A stretch of DNA of 64,000 bases from Vombatus ursinus (taxonomy: Eukaryota > Chordata > Mammalia > Diprotodontia > Vombatidae): positions 10,209,488 through 10,273,487 of the forward strand of contig NW_020954615.1 of the NCBI RefSeq assembly GCF_900497805.2, written 5' to 3'. The translations under genes and the position numbers were made by a program. Position 1 is the first letter of the stretch, and each line of letters starts with the position of its first letter. The notes beneath the pieces are model-generated. The model was not told where the DNA came from, did no database searches, and was given only the letters and a program-made list of their open reading frames with translations. Positions 44,686 to 56,159 of the stretch are shown here, piece after piece.

Positions 44686-45555
44686 CATTCTGTATATTAG
44701 GCACTAGGGGATATTTGGAAGGGGATTCAAGACAGAATCAGAGGACTCATACTGTGCTCTCAGAGCCTAAGTTTTATTGGGAGATGGTTTTACGGATAGA
44801 GATGAGCACAAAACTGACATTTATTTAACACAGAACATGACTATTGTTATATGTAAATACCAATTTAATTGAGGGAGGAGACCATCTCTGACTGGTACGT
44901 TAAAGAGAGGCTTCTTAGAAATAGAAAACTTTTGAGCTAGTCCTAGAAGAACAAATATAATTTATTAAGGTGATATGCAAGTTTGTGGAGAGGGCATTGA
45001 TCTAGAATTAATAGAATAAGGAAAGACACAGAAGTGGGGAGTATATAGAGCTGGCAAATAGACAAGCCTGATCAGAGAGCAACTTGCATGGTGGAAAATA
45101 ATGAAGCACAAAGCTGAAAAGTAAGACTGGGACCAGATTATGTTCAGCTTTGATTGCTGCCTAAGAATCTTGAGATTTATTTTTCTGAAAGTGAATCATC
45201 ATTGAAGACCTTTCATGTCAGACTCATACATTTCTGTTTTATTTGGTAGATAATAAGGAATCATTAAAGGTTTAGAGCCGGTGATCTTATCAGAATACCT
45301 TATAAATTAATAGCACTAGTGCTTAAAATGAATTGGATGGGGATAGAATAGAGTAAGAGAACAGTTAGAATGTCATTGCAGTAGTCCAGTTGGAAGTCAC
45401 TGGGGACTTGAAAAAAGAAAGATATTGGCAATGGGAATGGTACGGGAAGAAGTATTCATAAAAGCTATTCCAGAGATCAAATGATTTGGCCGGTAAGTTG
45501 ATGGGAAGAGAGATAAGACTGAATAAAGCATATAGATAGTACGATATAAAAAGGG
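44686..45555 (-). repeat. L2 LINE 3' part, diverged
   Basis: Pieces in L2 order: AGACTGGGACCAGATTATGTTC, AAGGAATCATTAAAGG, CATTGCAGTAGTCCAGTTGG (complement of the CTGGACTACTGCAAT block). Confidence 0.75.
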
Positions 45556-45559
45556 CAAC

Positions 45560-45705
45560 ACTGAGAGCCAAATAAATGAGTTCAAAGGCTGCCTCATAAA
45601 ATTAGTAGCTGTGTGACCCTAGGCAACCCATTTAACCACTCGGTTTCCTCATCTATAAAATGAAATTGTTAATAGCATATAACTTCCAAGGATCAGATGA
45701 GTCAG
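45560..45705 (+). repeat. MIR SINE fragment
   Basis: AGTAGCTGTGTGACCCTAGGC, CTCGGTTTCCTCATCTATAAA. Confidence 0.75.
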
Positions 45706-45707
45706 TC

Positions 45708-47222
45708 AACCTAATAATAAACCTTTATTAAGCATTTACTATGTACTAGACACTGTGCCAAATCCTAGGAATACAAAAAGAGGCAAAAAAAATCCCCTGC
45801 CCTCAGGGAGCTCACAATTTAATTAACAAGAAAAAAACAAACAAACGTGAAGCCAAATATATACCAAGCAAGCTATAACCAGGACAAATAACAAATAATT
45901 GCCAGAAGAAAGGCACTAGGATTAAGAGGGGTTAGGGAAGGTTTCCTGTAGAAGGTAGGATTTCAGTTGGATCTTAGAGTGTCAGGGATATCAATAGGCA
46001 AAGTGGTGGAGAGAGTGTGTATCAGACATGGGAGTTAGAGAAAATGCCAGGAGCCAAGAAATGGAATGTCTTCTATGTGGAAGACTCAGGAGACCAGTGT
46101 GACTGGATTGAAGAGTGTATGTGGAGGAGTAAGCTGTAAAAAAGACTAGAAAGGTAGAAGGGAACTGGGTAAGGAAGAACTTTCAATTCTAAACAAATAA
46201 TTTTGTATTACTTGTGGAGGCAATAGGAAGTCACTGTAATTTATTGATTGGGAGATGTGTGTAAGATATAATCGAACCTGAGCTTTAAGAAAATCACTTT
46301 AGGGACAACTAGGTGGCACAGTGGATAGAGCACCGGCCCTGAAGTCAGGAGGACCTGAGTTCAAATCCGGCCTCAGACCAAACACTTGATACTTACTAGC
46401 TGTGTGACCCTGGGCAAGTCATTTAACCCCAACTGCCTAAGCAAAAAAAAAAAAAAAATCACTTTAGCAGTTGAGTGGAGGATGGAGTGGAGTGGAGAGA
46501 CATTAGAGGCTGGTTAAATCACCAACAACCTCTTAAAATAGTCCAGGCATAAGGTGGTGAGATTCTCTACTAGAGTAGCACCAATGTCAATGGAGAAAAG
46601 GGAGTGTATTCAAGAGATGCTGTAAAGGTAAAATCAACAGGCCTTGGCATTAGATTGAATGTGAAGGTTTGAGAGGACAACTAGATTATGAACCTAAGGG
46701 ACTGAGATTATGGTGTTGTCCAACATAGTAACAGAGAAGGTAGCAGTGGGGAGGGTTGGGGAAAAGTTAATGAGTTCTGTTTTGGGCCTATTGAATTTAA
46801 GATGTCTACTGGACATCCAGTTTGAAATGAAGATGTAAGATTGCAGGTCAGTAGAGAGTTTGAGGGAATGATAGGTAGATTTTAAAATCATCAGCATAGA
46901 GATGGTAATTAAATCCATTGAAAGTGATGAGATTACCAAGTGAAATAGTATAAAGTGAGAAGAGGGCTCAAGATAGAATCTTGAGGGACACCTCCAGTTA
47001 AAGGGAATCATATGGAAGAGATCCATCAAAGGAGACAGAGGAGTGGTCAGATAGGTAGGATAAGAACCAGGAAAGAGACATGTCCAGAAAACCTAGAAAG
47101 AAGAGAGTATCCAGGAAGAAAGAGTGACCAGCACCATCCAAGGCTGCAGAGAGGTCAAGGAGAATGAAGATAGAGAAAAAGACATTGAATTTGGTAACTA
47201 AGACATCATTAGTAGTTGACAT
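45708..47222 (-). repeat. L2 LINE with readable RT region, split by a SINE
   Basis: The 3' tail at 45710-45820 (GCATTTACTATGTACTAGAC, GCCCTCAGGGAGCTCACAAT). The RT region at 46694-47222 has open pieces with ISNWMSSRHLKFNRPKTELI and, in the next frame, LDLSAALDGAGHSFFLDTLF, equivalent to the L2 LSDISSWMSSHHLKLN and LLDLSAAFDTVDH blocks. Interrupted at 46303-46454. Confidence 0.9.
46303..46454 (+). repeat. WSINE1-type SINE, young insertion
   Basis: Close to consensus: CAACTAGGTGGCACAGTGGA, GAGTTCAAATCCGGCCTCAG, CTGTGTGACCCTGGGCAAG and a long poly(A). Perfect 13-bp duplication AAAATCACTTTAG at 46290-46302 and 46455-46467. Box A and box B regions of the Pol III promoter are both recognisable. 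Confidence 0.97.
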
Positions 47223-47340
47223 ATTTTAAGGGCTTTGTAAACTTTAAGAATTAAATAAATTACTACTACTACTACTACTACTACTCCTACTACTACTACT
47301 ACTACTGATACTATTCCTATTACATCTAGGAAGCTAGCAA
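47223..47340. repeat. MIR-like tail with (TAC)n array
   Basis: AAGGGCTTTGTAAACTTTAAG (MIR end) followed by a TAC triplet array at 47262-47316 with two interruptions. Confidence 0.8.
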
Positions 47341-47695
47341 CATCATTAAAAAAACATAAAGGGAGAAATAAATGCTGATTTTGGAGAGGAAGAGAGACTA
47401 TGATAGATATTTGGTTCTGTTGCATTTCAAGCACAGATATATTCCCCGTAGGAATATGTCCAGTCAGAAGCTGGCAAGCAAGACATACTACTAGAGAGAA
47501 GGACGCAAATTCAACTTTGAAATCATCTATAAAGATAGGTAGTTTGGATTACGGATATTATCGATATTAGACAAGAATGTGGGCACAGAAGAGAAGGATT
47601 TTAAGACAAGTGACTTGGATAATTCTTGCCTACGTAGAAAAGGAGAAGAGAAGCAAATTCAGAAAAAGAAACAGAAGGAATAATCAGAAGAAATG
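47341..47695. other. unassigned sequence
   Basis: Nothing recognised. Confidence 0.4.
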
Positions 47696-47852
47696 TAGGT
47701 TTCTGTTGTTCGTCCTTTGTTCTTAAAGAGGACCATGACACTAGGGAGGTGATGCCATGACACGGAAATGAATTGGATTTAAGTGAGGGAGGGCTGTGCA
47801 AAGCCACCAGCCTCACTTTCTCCTCCAGAGCCATCTGGATCCAGTGGAAACG
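47696..47852 (-). repeat. RTE-tailed SINE 3' part
   Basis: TGTTGTTCGTCCTTTGTTC, AAAGAGGACCATGACACTAG, GAATTGGATTTAAGTGAGGG, CTCCAGAGCCATCTGGATCC. Confidence 0.88.
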
Positions 47853-48024
47853 TTGGAGGAGAATAAGGAAAACAGCATCGTCAAAACTAAGAGAAACGAA
47901 AGTCCCAAGGAAGAAAACTGGCAACAAGATGCCAAAGATGCCAAAGACAGGAATCCTTGTTGATAAAGGGATAAGTAGTTTGAATCAATGATTCCAGAAA
48001 ATAATACTGGGCTAAAGTAAGATA

Positions 48025-48620
48025 TTAAAGTATCCATACTCTTTGACACAGAGTTCCCCCTGATGACCATGTGCCTCAGAGAAGTCAAAAACATCATTTT
48101 TTATATGTACTAAAGTTTTCAAAGCAATAATTTTAAGGAAGGCAGAAAATAGTTGGAAACAAGGGGAGAGAAATGGGCAATGACTAAATAAATTCTAGTA
48201 TATTCATGCATATAATGTGCCAGAGGAAGTGATAGGGTCCTGGAGGTATAATGGAGAAAGAACTGAGCTTAAAGCCTACAAGTCCTGCCTGTGATCTTTA
48301 CTTTCCATGTGACCCTGGATAGGTTACCTACCTCCAAGTCTGTGAGTTGCAGGGAAGGTGGCAATCTGTATTGGTAAAGGGACTTTCGTCACTCTACCCT
48401 ATGGTGAAATCTTAATCACATTCCCTAGTCTATCCTTATCTTCTATCCTTCCTAAAAAATGACAAATATCAAAGAAACACGAATGGACTTGAACAAACTA
48501 ATGCAGAGTTAATTAAGCAGAGCTAAGGGAACAATACACACAATGATTGCGATAATATAAATTAAAACAATAATAAAATGAAGCAGGACAATTTATAATT
48601 ATATCAACCAATCTTAGCCC
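48025..48620 (+). repeat. old L1 3' end, interrupted
   Basis: CCATACTCTTTGACACAGAG, AGTTGGAAACAAGGGGAG, GGGCAATGACTAAATAAATT, then after an interruption ACTAATGCAGAGTTAATTAAG and GAGCTAAGGGAACAATACA follow the marsupial L1 3' order. 48226-48450 inside it is MIR-like (GTGACCCTGGATAGGTTACC). Confidence 0.6.
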
Positions 48621-49113
48621 TAAATAAGAAATGTCCCTCCCTCTTTTCCTTCAAGAGTTGAGGGGTGAGGGAATATAGATAGGAAATGCTACATACATCA
48701 TCAGCCTTGGTCATTATGTTACTTAGTTTGTCTAGTTACAGGCTACTGATTTAATTAGCTACATGTGGTTATAATATTAGCAGAGGGGCCATGTATTGGC
48801 CCTCAGGTTCAGGGTCCTTTTTCTGCTATTTCATGGAATTTATGGCTTTTTACATTGAATGAAATGTTATTAGTATAATCGCAACAGCTCAGAGCCTAAC
48901 GGTCAAACAAAAATCTGGCTCTTTTGTGTCTCTCTTTAGGTTTGAGACAAGACCAGGATATGGAAAATGATTATGTAAAAGAGGCAAGTGGAGTCTAACA
49001 CAGTTTTTATAGACACAGAAGAGGAGATTAGTAATAGGGGAGATCTTTTTATTTTTTGTTGGGGTGGGTAGGAAATAGGTCTGCTCTTAGACCTTGAAGA
49101 AGTGAATGTAATA
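48621..49113. other. unassigned sequence
   Basis: Nothing recognised. Confidence 0.4.
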
Positions 49114-49612
49114 AATGCTGTTTGTCCTTCATTTTTGAAGAGGACCAATGCTATCACAGGATGATGTCTTGACCCATGCATGAATTGGATTTAAGTGAGG
49201 CAGAGTTGCATAGCATCTTCAACCTCACTTGCTCTTCCAGAGTCATCAAAAGACAGTGGCGAGACAAAAGTCAGGACTACTGGCAGTGGTCTGGGAAGCA
49301 ACGGATGACCTTGGCATCTTCAATGTCTGACCAAGCTCTAAGCACTCCACAGTGCCTGCTTCAGCCACCTTCATGGCCATTTGAACAAATTGTAAGCCCC
49401 CTAAATCGCTGACAGGTTGTGGCCCCAGGTTTAACTTGTTTGCCAATATATCTTATCAGGTTATGGCCACTTTGGGTGATATAGCTTTCTTGGAGACAAA
49501 GGTGAGAGTTGGGGGACAGATGGACACCAAAGATGGGTGAGCAGCCCTGAAAAGGCCTCTGCAAATTCTCACACCAGAGAATCTTCCCCGAACACCCATA
49601 CACTGCAATATT
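49114..49612 (-). repeat. RTE-tailed SINE (RTESINE-like), near full length
   Basis: TTTGTCCTTCATTTTTGAAGAG, GAATTGGATTTAAGTGAGGC, GACAAAAGTCAGGACTACTGG, GACCAAGCTCTAAGCACTCC, GTGAGCAGCCCTGAAAAGG, in the order of the 33.7 kb copy. Confidence 0.9.
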
Positions 49613-49704
49613 ATTAATAGCTTCATTCTGAATCCTCTGTTCCTAGATTTCAATGTTGAGCTTCTCCTTTGCTGCAGAAGATCAGTTTCTTCTTTTGTTT
49701 GGAT

Positions 49705-49955
49705 AGTGAGGAGGTATAGTGGATAGAGTGTTAGACCTGGAGTCAAGAAAACACAAATTTAATCAAGCCTCAGACACTTACTAGCTGTGTGACACTGATC
49801 AAGTTTTTTAATCTCTTTGGAACTCAGTTTCTTCATCTGTAACATGAGAATAATAATAGTACTTTCTTCCCAGGGTTGTGAGGATAATACGAGATACTTT
49901 TTGTAAAGAGACAACCACATAATAGGAGCTTAATAAATGCTTGTTTTCTTCCCTG
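49705..49955 (+). repeat. THER1/MIR-type SINE
   Basis: GTATAGTGGATAGAGTGTTAG, TTACTAGCTGTGTGACACTG, TTTCTTCATCTGTAACATGAG, AGGAGCTTAATAAATGC. Confidence 0.85.
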
Positions 49956-49978
49956 TGATCTTGTTCTTGTGCAACCAA

Positions 49979-52107
49979 AATGTTCTTATTTGGCATTTTA
50001 TTTTTTCCCAGTTACATGTAAAAAACAAATTTTAACTTTTTTTTAAACTTTGCATTTCAAATTCTCTCCCTTCCTCCCTGCACACCCCCACATTGAGAAG
50101 GCACGCAATTCTATATAGGTTATACATGTGTAGTCATGCATTTCCACAATAGTCGTGTTGTGAAAGAAAACATACACAAACAAAAAACCCCAAGAAAAAG
50201 AAACATTTAAAAAATAAATTTTTCAATCTGTATTCAGAAACTATTAGTTCTTTATCTGGGCATGGATAGCATTTTTCATCATAAGTCCTTCAGAGTTGTC
50301 TTGTATCGTAGTATTGCTGAGAACAGCTAAGCCATTCACAGCTGATCATCTTACAATGTTGCTGTTACTTTGTGCACAGTACATTTCACTTTGTATCAGT
50401 TCATGTAAGCCTTCCGAGGTTTTTCTGAGAGCATTCTGTTCATCATTTCTTACAGTACACTACTGTTCCATCATAACCACATACTACAATTTTTTTAGCC
50501 ATTCTCCAGTTGATAGGCATCCCCTCAATTTTAATTCTTTGCCTCCAGAAAAGAGTTACTATAAATATTTTTATACATATACATCATTTTCCTTTTTTTT
50601 CATCTCTTTTGGGATACAGACTTAGTAGTGGTATTGTTAGGTCAAAGGATATGCACGGTTTTATAGTCCTTTGGGCATAGTTCCAAATTGCTCTACAGAA
50701 TGGTTGAATCAGTTCACAACCCCACCAACAATGCATTAATGTCTCATTTTTCCCACATTCTCTCCAACATTTGGCTAAATGCCTTTTCTGTCCTATTAGC
50801 CTACCTAATATGTAGTACCTCAGAAATGTTTTAATTTGCATTTCTCTAATCAATAGTGAGTTAGAGTATTTTTGCATATGGCTATAGATAGCTTTCATTA
50901 TGTCATCTGAAAACTGATATCTTTTGATCATTTATGAAGTAGGGAATGACTCTCATTTTTTATAAATTTAACTCACTTCTCTATATGTTTGAGAAATGAG
51001 GCCTTTATCCAGGAAACTTGCTTCTAAATTTTGTTCAGAGTTACTATTGCTAACTGTATCTCCCTCCATCCTATCCCCCACCATTTATTTTATTCCCTCT
51101 CTCCTTTCATCTTGTCCCTCCTCAAAAGTGTTTTGCTTCTGACTAGCCCCTTTCCCAATCTGCCCTCCCTTCTATCACCCCACCTTCTCATATCCCCTTC
51201 ATTCCTTACTTTCCTATAGGGTAAGATAGATTTCCATACCCAATTAAGAATATATGTTATTTCCTCTTTCAGTCAATTCTGATGAGAATAAGGTTCACTC
51301 ACTCTCCCTCATCTCCCCCATCTTCCTTTCTACTATAAAATTTTTTTTGTGCCTCTTTTATGTGAGATAATTTATCTCATTCTATCTCTGCCTTTTCCTT
51401 TCTCCCAGTACATTTTTCTCTCACCTCTTAATTTTTTTTAAATTTTTGTATATCATCCTTTCATATTCAACTTATACCTCTGCTCTCTGTCTATATGTAC
51501 TCCTTCTAACTGCCCTAATAATAAGAAAGTTCTTATGAGTTACGAGGATCATCTTCCCATGTGGGGATGCACACAGCTTAACCTTATTAAGTCCCTTATG
51601 ATTTCTCTTTCCTGTTTACCTTTATACTTCTTTTGAGTCTTGTATTCAAAAGTCAGATTTTCTGTTCAGCTCTGTTCTTTTCATAAAGAATGCTTGAAAT
51701 TCCTCTATGTCATTGAAATTCCATTTTTTCCCCCTGAAAGATTATTTTTACTTTTTCTTTTTCATAGCACATGGTATGTCCACCATTTCTTCTGCACTAA
51801 AATGTCTGTCTGTGGGCTGAGAGCACCAGGAGCAGTGGTTGCCACTGCTGATTCAGTCACTCCCAAGGCCTACTCCTAGTTTGCTGGGGCCAGGGCTGTG
51901 CTGAACTGCACATCTCTCTCACCTTTGTGCTTGATCTTTCTTGCCGACCTTCCAAGTTATCTTGGGCTGGAAATTGTTTCACTCCATCTTTTTGTGGGTT
52001 CTGCTGCTCTAGAACTTGTTTAGAGTCATTTTTAAAGGTATTAGGATGACTTTGGGGGAGAGTTCAAGGGACTCCCTGCCTTTACTCCAGCATCTTGGCT
52101 CCACCTA
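49979..52107 (-). repeat. internally deleted L1 with both ends and intact target-site duplication
   Basis: From its 5' end on the - strand: 5' UTR starting GGAGCCAAGATGCTGGAGTA with a CAAGATG core (52.1-51.76 kb), a scrap of ORF1 C-terminus (about 51.74-51.64 kb), the post-ORF1 spacer (51.64-51.04 kb), the ORF2 C-terminus with CWRECGKNETLMHCWWGCEL (50.93-50.58 kb) and 3' UTR to 49.99 kb. A perfect 11-bp duplication TGTGCAACCAA lies at 49968-49978 and 52108-52118. Most of ORF1 and nearly all of ORF2 are missing at 2.1 kb total. Confidence 0.85.
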
Positions 52108-52118
52108 TGTGCAACCAA

Positions 52119-53545
52119 TAATTTCAAGTTTGATATAATAACTTCTGGGCATGGCAAGGTCTCTGTCACCCCACTTGGGTTGCTACTCCTGCTGTTCAAT
52201 TCTTGTAGGTGTCATGAATAAAATTTCAAGAGACAAAGTTTCTAGGTATTCAAAAATCAATGTACTAATTAGGCCAGGCAATAATCAATAAATTGATGGT
52301 CACTGGTCTCTCTCCATAACCAAAGATGAAAAGGGAGTCTCTGAGTCTGACAGGATCCTCCCACCACACCACCAAACCCCCACACCCCCACCAATAGAAT
52401 GGCAATGTTGATTCATGGATATTTAATGAGGGGGTGAGCCAAGAATTCTCTGTTCCATATAACTTCAGCACCAAGGAGGGAAGGTCAGCTGAGGAAGAAG
52501 GCTTGGACATGAATTTTTAATAGCCTCCAGCAATTTGGGCAAGCAAAATCTTTCTGGATCAGGAGCTCTCTGGCTTTATTTCTCCTTCATGAGCCAGCCC
52601 ACCCCAAACTCTAGGCAAGGGACCAAATACACACAAATTTCTCTAGGTGGTCTCAGTTTGGCTTCTGTTTACAGATTAAAAAAAACGTTAGGTCCCCATT
52701 TGGGCCCAGCCCAAACGAGTGGACAAGCAGATACCTTAACAAGTAGGAGTGATCACATTATTCAGTCATGCCCTTCAGAGACTGACTGGCCTTCACATGA
52801 GTGGGGTCTTGATAAAATTAGGAGGAAAAAAGGATAGATCACAAAATTATAATTGTTCATTAATATAATATTATAATACTAATTTTCCCTCATAGCCTGG
52901 ACTAACTCCCTTCTACTAACTCTCAGACTTTCCCTCAAAACCTGCATATGTCTTTTAAAAACAAATCTAGGGTTTAATTTCCCTCTTAATAAATGTGTTC
53001 CTGAAAGTTGGTTAAAGAGACAACAAGCTAGGTGATAAGTAATTCATACTGTTTTATTCCCTTAAGTTAGCGGAGCATGTGCATGGAATCAGAGCTTTAA
53101 CTCTGATTGACTCAAGCAATTTTTGGAGGACATTTAAACCCTGACTCAGGATGTCTGTGTTACTAAAAATATATATAGCCTCTATATGTTTTTTAACATA
53201 TAACATGGGAAAGGAAGTGTCTTAGTTGAATAGGTTGTAAATACAATAAAATAGGAGAATGTCAAAGTGTCAATTGAAATTATGGATCCAGGATATCTGT
53301 GTTTCCCCTACGTAACATATGTCCATAGGATACAAAAATAAGAAAAGTCCCACTATTCAAGAGAGTGTTTGGTCCCAGGTATCCTGTCCAACAAACAGGA
53401 AGAATGCTGGTCAGTTCCATCTGGTCCTATAGTTGCTGACACAGGAAGAGGCATTTTTAGTTCACTCAGAAAAGATTAATTCAGGTATTTGGCCCTTATT
53501 GGGGCTCAATTGATCTTAAATGATTATCATAAGTGATCAAAAGAT
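52119..53545. other. unassigned sequence, possible LTR-like origin
   Basis: 1.4 kb outside every recognised LINE or SINE. A TGTCATGAATAAAATTTC boundary near 52210 and the TTAATTAGGCCAGGC-type block resemble a marsupial retroviral LTR end, but I cannot fix both edges. Confidence 0.3.
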
Positions 53546-54478
53546 AAGATCAGGCAATTTTCAGAAGAAGAAATCAAAGATTGAAGATATCAATAGTCAT
53601 ATAAAAATGCTCTAAATCCATAATAATTAGAGAAATGTGAATTAAAATAACCCTGAGGTACAACCTCACACCCATCAGATTGGCTAATATGATCCTAAAG
53701 GAAAATGATAAATGAGAAGAACATGGGATATATGGAAAATAGGAATACTAATCTACTGTTGGTGGAGTTATGAACTGGTCCAACTGCTGTGGAGAATATA
53801 GCCCAAAGAGCTATGAAAATATGCATACCCTTTGACCCATAAATACCACTACTAGGTCTGCATCTTAAAGAGATCAAGGAAAGAGGGGGAAAAGAACCTA
53901 TATGTACAAAACAAAATTATTTTTAGCTCCTCTTTTTGTGGTGGCAAAGGATTGGAAACTGAGGGAATGCCCATCAACTAGGGAATGCATAAACAAGTTG
54001 TAGTTTATGATTGTGATGGAATACTCTTATGTAGTAAGACACAATGGAAGGGAAGGTGTTAGGAAAAATAATAAAACCTGGGCAGATTTATATGAACTAA
54101 TACAAAGTGAAGTGAGCAGAACCAGGAGAACATTGTACATAGAGGCAGCAATATTGTTGTGATGAATAACTGTGAAAGAGTTAGTTACTCTGATCAATAC
54201 AATATTCTACTACAGTTCCAAGGAACTAATGATGAAAAATAATCAACCTCCAGAGAGAGAACTGATGAACTTTGAGTACAAATTGAAGCATATTGGTTTT
54301 CACTTTATTTTCTTGCTTTTTCTTTTCTTTACAAGGTGCCTAATGTGGAAATCTATTTTGCCTGACTTCATAGGCATAGGTTTGTATTTCTTACCTTCTC
54401 AGTGGATGGGGGAAGGGGGAGGGAGGAAAAAGATTTGAAACTGAAAATAAGTATTTAAAAAGTGCTTTAAAACAAATC
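53546..54478 (+). repeat. 5'-truncated L1, 3' end
   Basis: CACACCCATCAGATTGGCTA, GGTGGAGTTATGAACTGGTCC, CTCTTTTTGTGGTGGCAAAGG, AAGTGAAGTGAGCAGAACCAGG, CCTCCAGAGAGAGAACTGATG, then 3' UTR and an A-rich end. Better preserved than the 21.2 kb copy. Confidence 0.93.
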
Positions 54479-54487
54479 GGGGAGGGG

Positions 54488-54640
54488 TGAGGGCAGCTAG
54501 GTGGCACAGTGGATAGAGTATCACGCTGGAGTCAGGAGGACCTGAGTTCAAATTCAGCCTCAGACACATAACACTCACTAGCTGTGTGAGTCTGGGCAAA
54601 TCACTTAACCCCAATTGTCTCGCCAAAAAAAAAAAAATCT
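54488..54640 (+). repeat. WSINE1-type SINE
   Basis: GAGGGCAGCTAGGTGGCACAG, CCTGAGTTCAAATTCAGCC, CAAATCACTTAACCCCAATTG, poly(A). It lies just beyond the L1 tail. Confidence 0.95.
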
Positions 54641-54699
54641 GGCTTTTTGGGATGTGGTTTGATATAGGAGATTTCCTGAATTCCAAACTTACTGTCTAC

Positions 54700-55135
54700 C
54701 ATAACTTCTTTGATGCAGTGACACTGGCCTCTCCAGCTTTTTCACAAACAACCCACTACATATCTCACCTCCATGCATCTTCTCTGGCTGTCCCCTATGC
54801 CTAGAATATCATTCCTCCTCAATTCTGCTTACTGACTTCATTGGATTCCTTTGAATCTCCACTGAAATCTCATATTTTGCAGGATGCTATTCTAAATCTT
54901 CTTAATTTCTCCTATTAGTTTTCTCCTATTTATTCTATATATAGCTTCCTTTGTATTTTTTGTATTGTATTGTATTTGTATTTTTTGTTTGCATGTCCCA
55001 CCCCACCCCCCATTGGATTATAAGATACTTGAGGACAGGAATTGTTTCTCTCTCTCTCTCTCTCTGTATCCTCAGCGCTTGGTCCAGTGTCTGACACATA
55101 TTAGGCACTAAATAAATGTTTATTGATTGATTGCC
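54700..55135 (+). repeat. L2 LINE 3' end
   Basis: GACACTGGCCTCTCCAGCTT, CTCTGGCTGTCCCCTATGCC, GCCTAGAATATCATTCCTCC, AGATACTTGAGGACAGGAATTG, a (TC)n at 55048-55066, then CACTAAATAAATGTTTATTG and the classic TGATTGATTG end. Confidence 0.93.
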
Positions 55136-55655
55136 TTTCCAAAAATTGCCAGCTAAGCCTGTTCCTGCTCCTTATCCCTAGAGCTAAGTGTTCAGAGATG
55201 AAGGAGGGGAAGTGAGGGAAGTGATGCACATCTTGACATTTACCATATTTTTAAGTAGTGAGTTCTCTATCATTTGAGGCTTCCAAGAAAATTGTTCAAT
55301 AGCTTGTAGATGAAATTGTAGAAATGGTTCTATTAAAACAAATGACATTGCCTTGTCTTGCCAGCTACATTTTCCTGATAATTCTTGAACTTCTCTTTTT
55401 AGGTTCTACTTCCTACCCCCTTCTCCTCTGCCTTATTCCCTTTAAAACCATCCTTCATTCTCTTTAATCCTGCCCCATTTTTGAATTGGATGGAGAATAT
55501 GGACCTGAGCCAGGAAGCGTGTTCTCCTTTACATCTTCTTCAGATTCTTTCAAATATCTCTTCCCTTCACTCAAACTATGACCCATTTCACTCATTCAAA
55601 TGACACCAAGTCCCTTTTCTGATTTCTTCCTCTTATCTTGGCTACATTGGTCAGT
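55136..55655. other. unassigned sequence
   Basis: Pyrimidine-rich, possibly decayed LINE; nothing secure. Confidence 0.35.
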
Positions 55656-55785
55656 GGAAATTAAGCCCTTCCCATGTATCAAGTACTTAGAAGAGACTTG
55701 GGAATGCAAATAAATAAATGAATTAATAAATAACAATAACATTCCCAGCCCTCAGGAAGCTTACATTGTAATGGCTCCTGTCTTT
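55656..55785 (-). repeat. L2 LINE 3' end fragment
   Basis: CATGTATCAAGTACTTAGAAG, CCAGCCCTCAGGAAGCTTACATTG. Confidence 0.7.
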
Positions 55786-55873
55786 CTCCCTTCTTTAGGC
55801 CTTCTCACACACAGAAACCAAAGTGTCGGATTCCCCAAGTGATTTATTAGAGTATGCAAATACTCTAATTCTT

Positions 55874-56014
55874 TTTTTTTTTTTTTGCTTTTTGGTGAGG
55901 CCAATTAGGATTAAGCGACTTGCCCAGGGTCACACAGCTAGTATTATGTGTCTGTGATTGGATTTGAACTCAGGTCCTACTAACTCCAAGGCCACTGTGC
56001 CACCCAGCTGCCCC
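55874..56014 (-). repeat. WSINE1-type SINE, young insertion
   Basis: Poly(T), GGATTAAGCGACTTGCCCAGG, CAGCTAGTATTATGTGTCTG, GTGCCACCCAGCTGCCCC. Perfect 16-bp duplication AAATACTCTAATTCTT at 55858-55873 and 56015-56030. Confidence 0.97.
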
Positions 56015-56159
56015 AAATACTCTAATTCTTGAAGGGAGTTTGAGCAAGAACTCCTACATTTTCCAAAAAAGTGATAATAGATTGAGTTTATCAAACAATC
56101 ATTTGAAAACCAATAAGCTTTTCCTAAACATCAGTTCTATGGCAGAGAGAGTCTCTGGG

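Noticed and set aside
46303-46454. Functional tRNA gene suggested by box A and box B-like motifs
   Set aside because: No cloverleaf arms or anticodon stem could be built; it is the head of a tRNA-derived SINE with poly(A) and target-site duplication.
55048-55066. (TC)n as an independent microsatellite feature
   Set aside because: Short and internal to the L2 3' end; reported with that L2.
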